Origin: Gyrodactylus bullatarudis
Lineage: Eukaryota > Platyhelminthes > Monogenea > Gyrodactylidea > Gyrodactylidae
Direction of reading: 5' to 3'
Assembly (NCBI GenBank): GCA_012064415.1
Contig: SSNU01000052.1
Coordinates: 436,403-500,402 of the forward strand
Length of the DNA: 64,000 bases
The position numbers were made by a program, and so were the translations under genes. How positions within the stretch are numbered: position 1 is the first letter of the stretch; every line of letters begins with the position of its first letter. Under the pieces are notes generated by a model, which made no database searches, was not told the DNA's origin, and was given only the letters and a program-made list of their open reading frames with translations. Of the stretch, positions 45,701-57,100 are shown piece by piece.

Positions 45701-47863
45701 ATCAATCCAATAATGAGATCAGCAAAGGGTCCACTTGGATCTTTCATTCTCAATATAAGGTCAAGATCTTCTATATTCATAAACCCAGATGAACTCAAGA
45801 TATAGTTGATTGGCTTGCCGGTTTGATCCCAGCATGTTTGTGTTGTTGAAAATGGCTCTGTTGATTTATCAGCTCTCAACCATGGAACCATTAGAGAGAG
45901 ATGATTGGAGAACTTGTGGTAAAATTCAATTATTTGTATCAGCATGCTAAACTCTTTATTGGTAAGGTCCGTGTCAATCTGAAATTTTAAAATGATGAAA
46001 CAAAAATTGATGAGATTAAAACCCTAGAAACTGCGTAATGTTTTTTATGATTAGTAATTATTAATTACTAATAAACCATCTTCAAGTAATCTGGACTCGA
46101 CTAAACATCCTTGTAAAGAGAAGAAAGAAAAAAAGGTTAGCCTCAGTTAATGAGTTTCTGAAAAGGTGAAATAAAGGAGTAACAGAAGTGAGACACATTC
46201 CTCCGTCCTTGAATTATTTTATGCCTAGCAATTTATTGACAAATAAAAGTGCTCAGAACCAGGAAACTATTAATATTTTTAAGTTTTAGGGTAATGCAAG
46301 ATTTTATTTCGTATCGTAAATATATGTATTCATATTTTAACCGAATAAAAATTGCATTTTCAAAATTAAAATAAAAAATAGGATAATAAATTCGAATCAT
46401 AGAAATACACTAAATTAACTAAAAATTTACCTTGGCAAATTCTGGTAGGGGTAGTAAATCGGGACATTCAAGATCGTCACGTGTGTTTATGGAGCACCAT
46501 TCGCTAGTTAAATCATTCATTTCAGCTCGTATATGTTTCGAATTACTATCTAAATAATAATCCCATTGTTACTTGATAGTAGATTTTGGAATAGTTCATT
46601 GGAATAAATTGTTAAGAACACATTCAAATCGTTAAATTAAATTTTATTAAATGAAGAAGCTTACCACTCATTCGAGATTCATTAAGATTCAAATTTGATG
46701 AGTTTTGGCCTCCATTAGATCCCTCAATCTTAATTTGGCTATCATTCAGTTTAGTTTCATTAGTTGAAACCTTTTGACCCTTTATTATTGGACTATTAAT
46801 TTGACAAGTCTTTTGTAACATTAATTTTCTAGACTGTTCCTTCTCCAGTTTTCCTGGGAATAAACTTTGGTAGTTTTTATCATTTTGGCCAAATGATATT
46901 GTTTGCAGGGAATTTCGTTTAACTACGTGAATCAATAAAATGAGAATAATTCAACTTTCTCGATATATGCATTGCAAAATCAACTCACAGGAACTAGATG
47001 GAAGAAAAGAGGACCAGCTTGGCTCGACACCAGGAAAGATGTCAGACCAGGTGATTGGACCATGAGGATAAATTTGACATCTTTGTAGAAATTCGAGCTA
47101 ATAATGAAATGTTCGGATGAAATTTTCGTAGTGGATTTATTTGGAAATCTTGCTCACTTTTGGCATGAGAATATCACTTTGAAATTCGCAAGTTCTCCGT
47201 ATGAGATATCTCAACTTTTCAAGATTCAACAAATTTGGATATTTTCTTTTGACAAACTCATAGGAGAGGATAAGTCTTTCTTCATCTTGTTTTTTCCCTT
47301 TCTCATAATCAACTATGTAGTAGAGTAGAGAATTTGAAGAGGGAAACGGACCCTAAAGAAGTACACGGTTTAGAAAAGACATTTTGTATTAAAGATGAAA
47401 ATTGAATTACCTGATTTTTATTTGCAATTTCATTATTGATTGTAATGAATTCAATAAGGCCAGGTTTGTAGCTAGTCATATCATCTGTTTTATATTCAAT
47501 TATTTCTCCAATGAAATATCGGGAATATCCAAACTTGTTTATTAAATCTAAGAGGGGATTTACTTCGGTAACTCTGACAGAAGACACAATTTTGAGAATA
47601 GCTCTGAGTAAACCATTCCCAAAGACAGAAATTTGCTTAAAATCATTCACTTCACAATCGATGGCTTCTAAGTAAGTAAGGTTAGATTTAAGACACATGG
47701 AACAAGACCAGGATCTTCCATTAACTAGGAGTGTCCTTGAAAATAACTCTTCATAGGTTTTAAAAATTTCTAGTGTAATTGGACTGAAGAATACTTCATC
47801 GTTTAGATCAAGACCAGAGGGTGGCTTTTGCTTAACGAACTTTTGGCCTCTGAGTAAAGGCAT
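36705..47863 (-). CDS. Acf: ACF1/BAZ1A-type large subunit of an ISWI chromatin remodeller, 16 exons
   Basis: Exons: 47863-47411, 47352-47158, 47097-46989, 46922-46665, 46549-46431, 45978-45679, 45624-44970, 42985-42771, 40467-40361, 39877-39501, 39237-39119, 39065-38892, 38833-38409, 38348-38275, 38212-38112, 38048-36705. All phases agree and give 1674 residues (human BAZ1A is about 1550). Domains: WAC (1-110, MPLLRGQKFVKQKPP start), DDT (about 370-480, LPEFAK to PSGPFADLIIGLMLAI), WHIM1 (exons 7-8, DNIYELSVAEKL), WHIM2 (about 830, PLGQDRLHRTYWL), a PHD-like zinc finger (about 1300-1415, CSTCACPFHYSC) and a divergent bromodomain-like end (about 1560-1650). In other animals ACF1 binds ISWI and DNA to space nucleosomes in the nucleus. 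Odd points: a GC-AG intron after exon 6, a 63-bp stop-free intron 15, a long insert inside the PHD finger, and a plus-strand gene inside intron 7. Intron 8 holds a transposon. The single exon 9 is supported by phase and splice sites only. Confidence 0.87.
40950..42106. mobile_element. Foldback DNA element in ACF1 intron 8
   Basis: Ends GGGGTATTTACCGTTATGGT are exact inverted repeats, and pairing continues through AACCATAACGGAAATAAT. The left arm is interrupted by about 160 bp (41,045-41,210), whose first part resembles 40,875-40,930 just outside the element. A hammerhead element sits in the interior. A further palindrome with GTTACGTG/CACGTAAC arms lies at 41,549-41,640. No transposase is recognised. 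Confidence 0.7.
41342..41393 (+). ncRNA. Hammerhead ribozyme, family 2 copy 8
   Basis: CTGAAGAG, loop AACCGA, GAAA, helix III a perfect AATAAAGCTTTATT palindrome, C before the predicted cut. Helix I is weak. GTCAGT upstream pairs with ACCGAC except for one mismatch. ATGACT opens a frame (MTPSQQPKN) about 35 bases downstream, as in copy 1. Confidence 0.65.
44310..44807 (+). CDS. Intronless four-membrane-segment protein nested in ACF1 intron 7
   Basis: An ORF of 165 codons lies wholly inside the 1984-bp intron 7 of ACF1 and on the opposite strand. Hydrophobic segments are at about residues 17-37, 45-66, 74-97 and 128-150. Between the third and fourth is a charged, helix-like stretch (KNVEELRDELRQNKSQLEIL). 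The N-terminus begins with a short cytosolic-type stretch with Cys and Lys, and the C-terminus is basic (KKVQRRN). This layout resembles small tetraspan membrane proteins of the MARVEL/LAPTM type, but I cannot assign a family. Its 165 codons without a stop, and the pattern of hydrophobic and charged blocks, argue for a real gene. A TTTGTAG just before the ATG could be a splice acceptor for an upstream non-coding exon. Confidence 0.65.
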   Translation: MKTCEYKNEYKLAFYHGGAFFCALKLIVLIPIFALQVLQIDHETYYAGFWAGGITLILVIVDLFASYLTKFTVGSVGIFSLLSIIETFGIVVAFAAGVKNVEELRDELRQNKSQLEILDFNMDQPWLNEIAIGLLFGIQVFLSMYLVCIKKVAIIIHKKVQRRNI

Positions 47864-48559
47864 CTTCTTATTTATGTGATTTGCTAAATGAATTAAAAGG
47901 ATTAAATTGGATAAATAAAAGAAATTATAAGATTTATCGAAATATAAAGCTTCAGGAAATAGGTTATCAAAATGACAAATGATAAATTCTTAAAAATTAA
48001 TATTTATTAGTTGAAAATCTTAAAATGAATCAAATGTTCGAGCAAAAAAACTTAATAAGCGAATAAATTGGATTACAAGGATTAAAATAAGGTACAATAA
48101 TCTGATCTTACGTGAAATAAATTTCAGACACAATGTATTAACACAACTCGAAATGACCACATAACTTTTGACTAAAACAAAACTTATTTTTTTACTTTTT
48201 TTAAAATTAAGTAAATTTTTGAAATTTTTAGACTGAGTCTAATAGACTGACAGCCTGTCAAAGATTCATTATTTTCAAGTTCTAATCAACGTTTGAAATT
48301 CAATAATTTGAGCCTTTTTATTATCTATCATATAATATTTACTATATTTCGTATTGATTATTTCGCAGTTCTGTGTTTATTTTTTTATCTACCTCTATTA
48401 CTTATCTGGGTTATATTCCACTTAGGAAGCTTTTATCAACAAACTAATTCTTATTGATCATCAATGGTTAAAGTTGTCTTGTGATAATCATTCATTTACC
48501 ATGAAAATATCTCACCAATCTCAATTTCATATGTATTGCTAAATTGATCTTAATCTCCC

Positions 48560-48680
48560 CCTTCCGAGATATCATTTATTTGGTTCGCAATAAAAAAATA
48601 ACAAAGACAATCATATTTTTAACGGCAGCATCAAATCTAAGGCGAAGACTATTTCCATAACAGCTTTGTATGTTACGTTT
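48560..48680 (+). repeat. Dispersed repeat, copy 1 of 2
   Basis: It shares about 110 bp with 63,515-63,630 (GATATCATTTATTTGGTTCG and AAATCTAAGGCGAAGACTAT). In copy 2 the stretch is open in one frame; here a stop interrupts it, so it may be an old transposon coding piece. Confidence 0.65.
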
Positions 48681-49242
48681 AATGTGTAAAACTGGCATCG
48701 ATTTGAAAGTTTCTAGTGAATAAGAGATTTGACTAACTCACTACTTAAACTTTTTAATTAGGCTTCAGAAAAAGAGTATGGTATAAAAGGTTTTATTTCA
48801 ATTAAATCTAAATTTACTGTATTTATTGAAGATTTCAGATTCCCCACTAGCTCAAAAAAAGTTCCTATTAAATGCAGGTAAAATCAATTTACATTTGAAT
48901 CTCTATTAAACCAATGGTTTTCAAACCTTCATAACTTACTAATTTTTGAAGCTATCAGGAAAATGTTTTGACCGTGAAAAAACTTAGTTCTTGCAGAACC
49001 TTGTAGCAAAAAGAATGTAGTAAAAATATTTAAAGCGATCCCAACATTTGTCAATTTTATGATCACTCAAAGTTAGTTAAAATTTGAGGGATAAATAATA
49101 AGAGAGGATGTTTTATGAGAAACGGGTCACACTGAACGGAGTGTACAAATTGAACGTAACATATAAATTTTATTTTTATGTAATCTCGGTACTTTAAAGT
49201 AGATTACTAAAACATAAAAAATTGATTCCATTAAAGAAAGAT

Positions 49243-49248
49243 TTTATT
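49243..49248 (-). terminator. Likely poly(A) signal of DOHH
   Basis: AATAAA on the minus strand, about 30 bases past the stop codon. Confidence 0.5.
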
Positions 49249-49276
49249 AAAAAATAGACAATTTTGAATCAAAAGT

Positions 49277-50428
49277 TCATGATGCTGTGGGAACAGAAGC
49301 ATATTGGAAATTTTCACCGGAAACATAGTCTGCAACATCTAATGCTAAAACACAGCTTTCTTGGACAACTTGAATTTTATCTTTTAGATATTCATTAAGA
49401 GTCTTTTCCGCCAATTTCTCCATTTCTGGCAAATTAGCCGTTTTTGAAGATCCCATAACAGTACCCAAAGCTTCTGCTGCTTCATGTCGAACCATTTGAT
49501 GTTCTTTATTGTCTGAAAGACATTTGCAGAGATTTTCACAAGTTACAGGATGTCCTATTTGGCCCAAAACAAAAGCCACCTCATGTCTAAGCAGAGCTGA
49601 TCCCTCAGCAAAAAGGCCTTCAGATAACAGTTTGGCAGCGTTGGAAACAGTGTTTACACAATTCTGTTCATTTAAAACAGTCAAGTTTCTAAGTGAAAAT
49701 AGAGCTCTATAACGTGATGCTAAGTCTTTGGTATTATCCATGAGAATATCACGTAATTCTTCTGGAGTATAAAGATCTCTGGGATAGGGTGGACTCGGAT
49801 CAATTGTTTCAGGATACGGGTTTTCAACATCTTTTGTTTTTCCGCTGTCGAGAAATTTGATTCTATCAATGCCAAGGATGCAGGTTTCCTTAAGCTAAAT
49901 TAAATAAAATGAATAAGCATATTTAAAAATAATTCATGTAGATTTTTGGAGAACGAACCTCAACAATTGGTGACTTGGAATTTCTCTCGAGAATCTCAAG
50001 GATTCTAGCATTCTGAGTTCCATTCACTGTTGCTAGAGCTGCTAAAGCTTCACCAGCTTCATGTCGAACTATTGGACAGTGATCTAAGTCATCGATAACT
50101 TTCTCAAGAATATCAATCGCTTTGAGATCCTGTCTTTGTCCAAGGCAATAAGCGGCTTCATGTTGCAAGAGGGCATTTGCTGATGGGTGCTTATTTTCAT
50201 GAACTCCCAAGAGAAATTTTCCTAAAATAAAATAAGAGCAACATAAAAGATTAACGAGAAATAATAAAATATGCAATACTTACCGAGATATTTCAGAGCA
50301 GCTGGTTCCTTAGCATGACGTAGGCCCCAGAGGTCTCGAGCTCGATCAGCAAGTTTAGCCTTTGGATCCATGAGACGGTCGAACCATCTTTTCAATTCAG
50401 CTTCATCAACTGGTTTAATTGTATCCAT
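49277..50428 (-). CDS. DOHH: Deoxyhypusine hydroxylase (DOHH)
   Basis: Exons 50428-50284, 50221-49959 and 49894-49277 join in phase to 341 residues (animal DOHH is about 300). The enzyme hydroxylates deoxyhypusine in translation factor eIF5A, completing hypusine formation in the cytosol. The fold is a dyad of HEAT-like repeats, each half offering two His-Glu pairs that hold a di-iron centre. All four are present: LLQHEAAYCLGQ (His69-Glu70), IVRHEAGEAL (102-103), LLRHEVAFVLGQ (240-241) and MVRHEAAEALG (273-274). The linker between halves (VENPYPETIDPSPP) is typical. Introns are short: 62 and 64 bp, the second with a GTTCGT donor. It lies in tandem between ERG and ACF1, on the same strand. Confidence 0.95.
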
Positions 50429-51196
50429 TAGAGTCTGTGATAGAATATATGAATAAGTTGAAATTCTAATTAATAATTACAATATAATCAGAGAAGAAGC
50501 GAGGAACATTTAAATGGAAAAATCTTTATTTTTTTCATCTAATTTAGAAAATATATATATAACAGGTTCATAAAAGTTTGATGGGATTTATTAATAATGT
50601 ATTTATAATGAAAGGATAGGGTAGAAATGAGGGTTTTGTATAGGGAAATGCATTGGGGGGAAGTGGGATTGAATATGGAACGTCTCTGAGGTTTCTTGTC
50701 TACATTTCTCGAGTGAAAGTGAAAAAAATAAAATTTACTTCATAAGAAAGAAAGTAACCTTAGATAGTTGAAAATTATCAAAACGATACCATGTTGATTA
50801 AATGAGCAATGAAAAAGAGAATCTTGTCTGAGTTAATAATGATGATCACAGATTACTTCAAAGATGAGGGGATAAAATTCTGTCCTTAAAACTATCTTTT
50901 CTTTAACAAGTAGTCAAAATTTCAATGACTATCAATAACAATGAAAAGCATAGGTTCTTAAACTATATAATCCTTTGAAATTCAAGTCTAAACAGCTTCT
51001 AAAAATTTCCTTCAGTTGTTTTGTCCTTCAATAATGTAAGAATTGAGATTTATTCGTCATCTTTAGTCCGAGTGAATAATTGGCATATTCTGGCATGGCT
51101 GGGGATAAATTTATTTTTCCGGTGATATTTATTCTAATATAGTTGGCTATTGCAATCTTTTTTTCAAGAATTTTGAGAGAATTTATCATAATGAAT
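50429..51196. other. DOHH upstream / ERG 3' region
   Basis: No exon. An AATAAA on the minus strand at 51,128-51,133 lies 64 bases after the ERG stop codon. The DOHH promoter should be in the first few hundred bases. Confidence 0.45.
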
Positions 51197-54100
51197 CTAC
51201 TGTGTAATGGATAAGCTCTCAGTTGTTTTAAGTTGAAATGTTTCTTTTAGCAGGTCAATTTTTTCATTTGTCTTTGAGTCCAATCTGAAAATCTCCCTTG
51301 ATGAAAATATATAAGATAAAGTGATTTCACAGAAGAGGTTCAAGGCTCTAAACTTGAAAGATTTACAGTTCTTACAGAAAGCAGGGTTCAAGGAATAAAG
51401 AACAAGAAAGATTTGACTTACTTTTCAATCGAGTTCATTTTGAAGAGAATTTGATTAAGTAAATTATTTTGGTCTGATAATTTTTTATTAGCTTCTTCTT
51501 GAGCTGAATTGTGGCCAATAAGTGAACAATGATTGTTTTCGGATGAGTTCTTATAACCGCTCCTTCTTCGTCTTCGCTCAGAGGATGTATTTGAGTCAAA
51601 TGACATTTTATCGCGTATCAAATAGCGTCTGCGATAAATGTCCTGAATTATTGTTCGAGACATGTAAGAATCATCAAATAAAGCCTCAGGCATTGTAGTT
51701 GTAAACCTAGAATATTTTTAATTTAATTTCAGCAATCTTTTAGAGAAAAAATTATATACTTTTTGTTTGAGAATATTTAAAACTTGTGTAATTTCTACGG
51801 CCAAGAAATCTAATTCTTGATAAAAAAGAAAAAAATTGATGAAGATTATAATTCGAAATTCAGATAATAAAGAAGACTATTTAATATTTGGAGAAAGAAG
51901 CAATTTCTTTTGAACTTTGAAATTGAGATTGTATTTATCAGTTTGAAAGTGGGAGAGGGTGATGTATTTTTAGAATAAAATCTCCTGGTTTTGATCAAAG
52001 TAATAACCTCATTATCGTGAGAGTGTTGGTATGAATGAAAAATGCAAAATTAACATTGCTAATTATAATGTCTTATTATTTTAATATCTTATAACAACCT
52101 TGAACCCTGGTACCATAATAAACAAATTTTTTGTTTTAGATGGTTTCCAGAACAGAGGGAATAATCACTGTTTGGAATAATCATTTTAGTACTTTTCGAG
52201 GCTTTAGTAATTATCAGTTCCCCCTTTCACTTTGAGATCAATCAAACTGGAAATTTGAAATTTTTTTGCACGAAATCTCCTTACCAAGTTCCAGAATGAT
52301 TCACTATGCGATTAATTCTTTCCATTTCCCAAGGTGGAGTATTGACAGGATTTCTCTTCTCCAAGTATTCTCGATGACAATTACAATGACAAGCTTGAGA
52401 ACAGTTAGTATGAGGAAATACAAAGTCATCATGTTTACCCTCATGCGTGCTGTGGTTATTATTGATGATGTTGCTGTAATTATGATTGGGCCAAGAATAT
52501 TCCTGCTATTGTAGAATTAAAATTTTAATAAAATAAAAAAAACCAATAAACTAATTATTATACTAGTAATAAGTTATTTCAAAAGAATTGAGCAACTTTT
52601 TCATAGATCAAATACGAAATAACGGCAGAAATTCATTTCAAATATTAAAAATTTTTAAATACAGAATTATTCAAAGAATTTGATTTTCTTATTGACAATT
52701 TCTAAAATTCTACCGTTAAAAACCTATAATGGAATTACCAGAAATTGATATTAGAGCAATTATTTATCGAGGGTCGAAGCTTGTCGGAGGCTTATCCATA
52801 GGCTCACGTACGATAAATTTCTATCATATCATAATGACAGATATAAAATATTGTGGCACAGGGCTTATAAGCACATTAATCATCCTAAATCAGACAGGTC
52901 ATGCTGACCATATATTCGAGCTATGGAAGTAAATCTCAGGAAGTAATACCCAAAATTTGCTCTGGGTACATTCTTACAGGACTCATGTCTCAGGATTAGT
53001 GAAAAAAATTTTCAGGGAGATCTTGCTTCGACAGATCATCAAATTTTCAGATAACTAGAACATCATCTGAAGGAAAAAATCTTCAATGGAAAACTAGATG
53101 TTTTGGACTTACTAAACGAGTACATGGACCAAAAACCACTCAGGGGTTATAGATAGCCTGACAGAAAGATGGTAGAAATGTATAGAAAGAAATGGTGAAT
53201 ATTTTGATATGTAACTTGATGGTATTCTGTATATATTTCATAAAGAAATTTGCCAATAAAGTTCATTATAATTTTTACAAAATTATGCTTAGTACTTTTG
53301 AAACAACCTAATAAATAATGGGAATAAAATTGGAGTGGGAACATTTTTTGAAAAATTGAATATTTTTTCAATTTTATTGATTATGCCAATAGAGTAACCA
53401 ACTAATATTTAATGAAAGACTAGATTAATTAAAACTGATGAATTATATGTATATCAAGACAATATAGAGATAATTGGCAATTTAGAAGAGAGGAAGTTGA
53501 CATTTAAATCAAGTGTAAATGGAAAAGTGCGGAAGAGATCGCGCGAATATAGAATTTCCATAATTAAAATTATTCTAAATTGAATTTAAGACAATGTTAT
53601 TAGACAATGATAGGGCAAATGGACCCAGATTAGAATCTTATTAATGACTTTGGATATTCTCTGTAGTAAGAAGCTGTCTACTCGCACCATTCATCAATGA
53701 GAAATTAACAATAATCGATATAGAATTGAAAAACTTACTTCATTCCAATCTGCAAAAGAATCAGCAAGGGGAAATGTAAACTCCAGAAATTGTATGAAGC
53801 TCTCAGAAATCTCTGGATACAATGCCATAAGTTCAGCTAAATCTTCACGTTCTAAATAATGAATATCGACAAAGGTAAGGGCACGAACAGTGAACCGACT
53901 TTTGGCTGGAGGAGGTAATGTCGGTATTCCCAAAGCTAGAATAGTTAATGAGTCTTTAATTCAATTTAAAAATGAATGTACAGAAAAATTAATCAATAGA
54001 ACTATGAATGAGAAATCTTTTGAACTGATAAATGATTCCCTATTATCATAACAGAATTTTGATTTGATCTATTGGGCGGTCCAAAAGTAAATAAATATCA

Positions 54101-57100
54101 TGATCCAGCAAGTATAGAGGTAGTCATAGAAAAAAGTTTTAATGAGAATTCCATAAAAAATCGACTTGATTTTATTATTGTGGAAAAAATTAAGCTAACC
54201 ACAAACCATGTGACGTTGAATAAGAAAATAAATTAAAATAAAAAGAAGATAATTCAAAAAATTAATGCTTTACAAACAACTCCGTTCGAGTAACATGAGA
54301 TAGTTTTACTCCTAAAGTGTAGTAAACGATTATCTCAAGGTTTATCGAGTAACAAAATACAGTTTGTTTGGTTTATTCAGTATTTATTCATTTTGTAAAC
54401 TGAAACATTTAGTTACATGAAAGAATAAATTACGCCTAAAGCGAAGGACATCAAGTTAAACTAAAAATTGAAAGGAAAAAGATGATCTCATATCACATTC
54501 TAACCAGACCAGTGAAATAAGGACCAAAGTTTGACGAGAAGATTCAATGTTCTTTGTAATGTCATTATTGAATGATTCTTTTGTGGAAAAATGTGAGATT
54601 TCCTCAAATGTTATCCAATTTTTTATTCGGTAATTTAGCTAGAAGATTCGGCATCCTTCAAATCTTATTTGATAGAAAACTTTCTCATTCTTTTGGGAAT
54701 TCTAAGTGATCCCAAAGGGGTAGTCAGACTTGGTTTCGGCAAAATATAATTTGACAGCTGCAAAAAATGAGAGCAGAAATCTCTTTTTCGAAAACTATTG
54801 TGCTATAATTTCAAGTGAAAAGCAACGTGAGAATTTACTAGTTTTACTAAAATCTGAATTTTTTTCGATTCAACAGTGAGCAACTCAAGATTTAAAAAAA
54901 TTTATTATGGAATCAGGTTGAATTTTTTTGGATTTATTTAACAACACTTCATTTTCAGATTAGTTGCGGAGAAAAATATTTAGATTTTTGTAAATTCTCC
55001 AATTTTCATATCAACTAGCTTTTTCATAACCTTAAAGTTCTGAGTATGTTGGTATTTTAATTTTTCTTTGAAATTAATATTCTGATGGAAGAAATTACAT
55101 GGTATTCGACTAGAGGTATTTGGTAAATCTGGACGAAATAAAGGAGGAACGCCACCAATAAAATCCCCTTCATTGAGTAATGCGAGAATCGCTCCATCCT
55201 CTGAGTCTAGAATTTCCAATGATCCTCGGGCAATGTAAAAGAGCGAAGTGAGAATTCCGTCCGGATAGATTAGAGTATCACCAGGTGGCACGTGCATTGC
55301 TCTTAGTCTGAGCGAAACATTTCTCAGACAACCTTCTGTTGCTCCTGAATAGAAAAATTTCATATAAATCAAGTACACTTATCAAACAGTAAGAGAATTA
55401 TGTAAACAGATTTACTATGTATTTGGTGTGGTAAATGAAATAATAAAACAAGGCAGATTAATTATAATCAATCAAAAAATTGAAAAAAATAGAATTTGTA
55501 TACCTAGAATTATCCCACCACCATCCAGCCAAAGTGTGTGTCTGTGTGTGTAAAAGAAATACACAAAAATATCAAGTGTTTTTTATGGTTTCTGTGAAAG
55601 ATGACTTTTGTTGAATTAATGGATAATAATAATTAGAAATAAATACTAAAGGGATCACTGCTGATATTAGGATGATCTTAGATGTTAGAATATTCACGAA
55701 TGCATATTTATTCGATTATTAATTTTTTGGTTATTGATTAAAAGCATTAATTGGCGAGAGATTAATTACCAAGATATCTTACTTTATTCTATACAAATTT
55801 TCCCTGAAAATAAAGTGTATTAGGCCATTAATTGGATATTGGTAAAAAAGTAGGAAAATATTTTTTTTACAGAAGAATTCTACCAACTAATAAGAGATTC
55901 AAGGAGAAGATAATGTATCATCTATGGTTTGAGAAAGGAGAAAACTTAAAAAGTCCTCTTGAAATGAATTTCAGGCATATCAAAGGTGGGTAAAAAGCAA
56001 GATTGCAAAGGCAATAATAAGTTGAAAATGCTCTTGAGATGTCTATCAAAATTCAGAGGAAAAAACACTTCATTCTTGAAGATAATCACACTATCTACTT
56101 GAGGCGGGAGTGTTTGAAAACAAAATAGACACCCTTTGGACTGATTTCTTATATTCAAAGAGTACAGAAAACCTCTATGTTTTATGATGGACGATTAAAG
56201 TAACTCTAACAAAAGCTACATTGTAGAAAATAAAGACTGAAAATCTATTGCTATAATCTTCAACAACTCTTGCCTTTTTGAGCTTTCTCTCCATTGCAAT
56301 TGTGGATACTTTTTTGGAGAATATTTGGTGCCCTGTTTTTAGACCCTTTTAAACTTTAAAGTGACACGATGATCATTTGAAAAATTTCCATTTATGGTTT
56401 ATATGTCACCGCGAGTCTGGTAAATCAGTGAGTGTTGGTAATTCACTTGTAACACACTGACAAGGTCAGTGAATTCAACAGCTTAACTAATTGATTAAAA
56501 ATAATTACCTGAATTATAGCTTGGATAATTTATTTATCTCCGCAAGTAAGAGAGTGATGGTATCTAGAGTTACATAAAACTTGATTCTTTTTACATTTAC
56601 AGGTCATTGTTTTACAATTTCTAATACAATTACATTTGAATATTCCAAGAGTTTTTTGACAATGAGCGCTTATTCACTAAAGTCACACAGATTACCCTCA
56701 TAAACTAGCGAATTAATAACACTCACTGATTTCATAGACTCACGGTTACATCGAATGACATATAGAAAATAGAGACAACCGAAATTTGTTTAGTTTAATT
56801 TTTAAATTCGAAGAAATTCCATGTGATTTAGATAAGCCACAGAGGCTGAGAAAAAAACAAGTCGAAAACAAGAAATGTAGACTGAAAGCTAATTAAAAAT
56901 ATGTATGTGATTTAGAGAAAGGTTTATGTATTTATTTTTACAAGAATTATTAGAAACATCTTGTGATGTAAGGAATTATTATTATTTCTGTCTTGAGAAT
57001 ACTGTGTTAAATTCACCTGTTTTTAGTTAGAAAAATATTGTTACAGGTATCATCAATTAATCAAGCCAAATTGCAAGAATATGAAAAGGTGTTAATTGAA

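Larger units (their letters stand above)
47864..49276. other. ACF1 5' region and DOHH 3' region
   Basis: About 1.4 kb separates the ACF1 start codon from the DOHH stop codon; the ACF1 promoter should lie here. 48,560-48,680 is a repeat shared with 63,515-63,630. An AATAAA (minus) at about 49,243-49,248 can serve DOHH. No exon seen. Confidence 0.5.

Noticed and set aside
54068..54095. TTGGGCGGTCCAAAAGTAA as a mariner-type end
   Set aside because: No inverted partner was found, so no element can be delimited.
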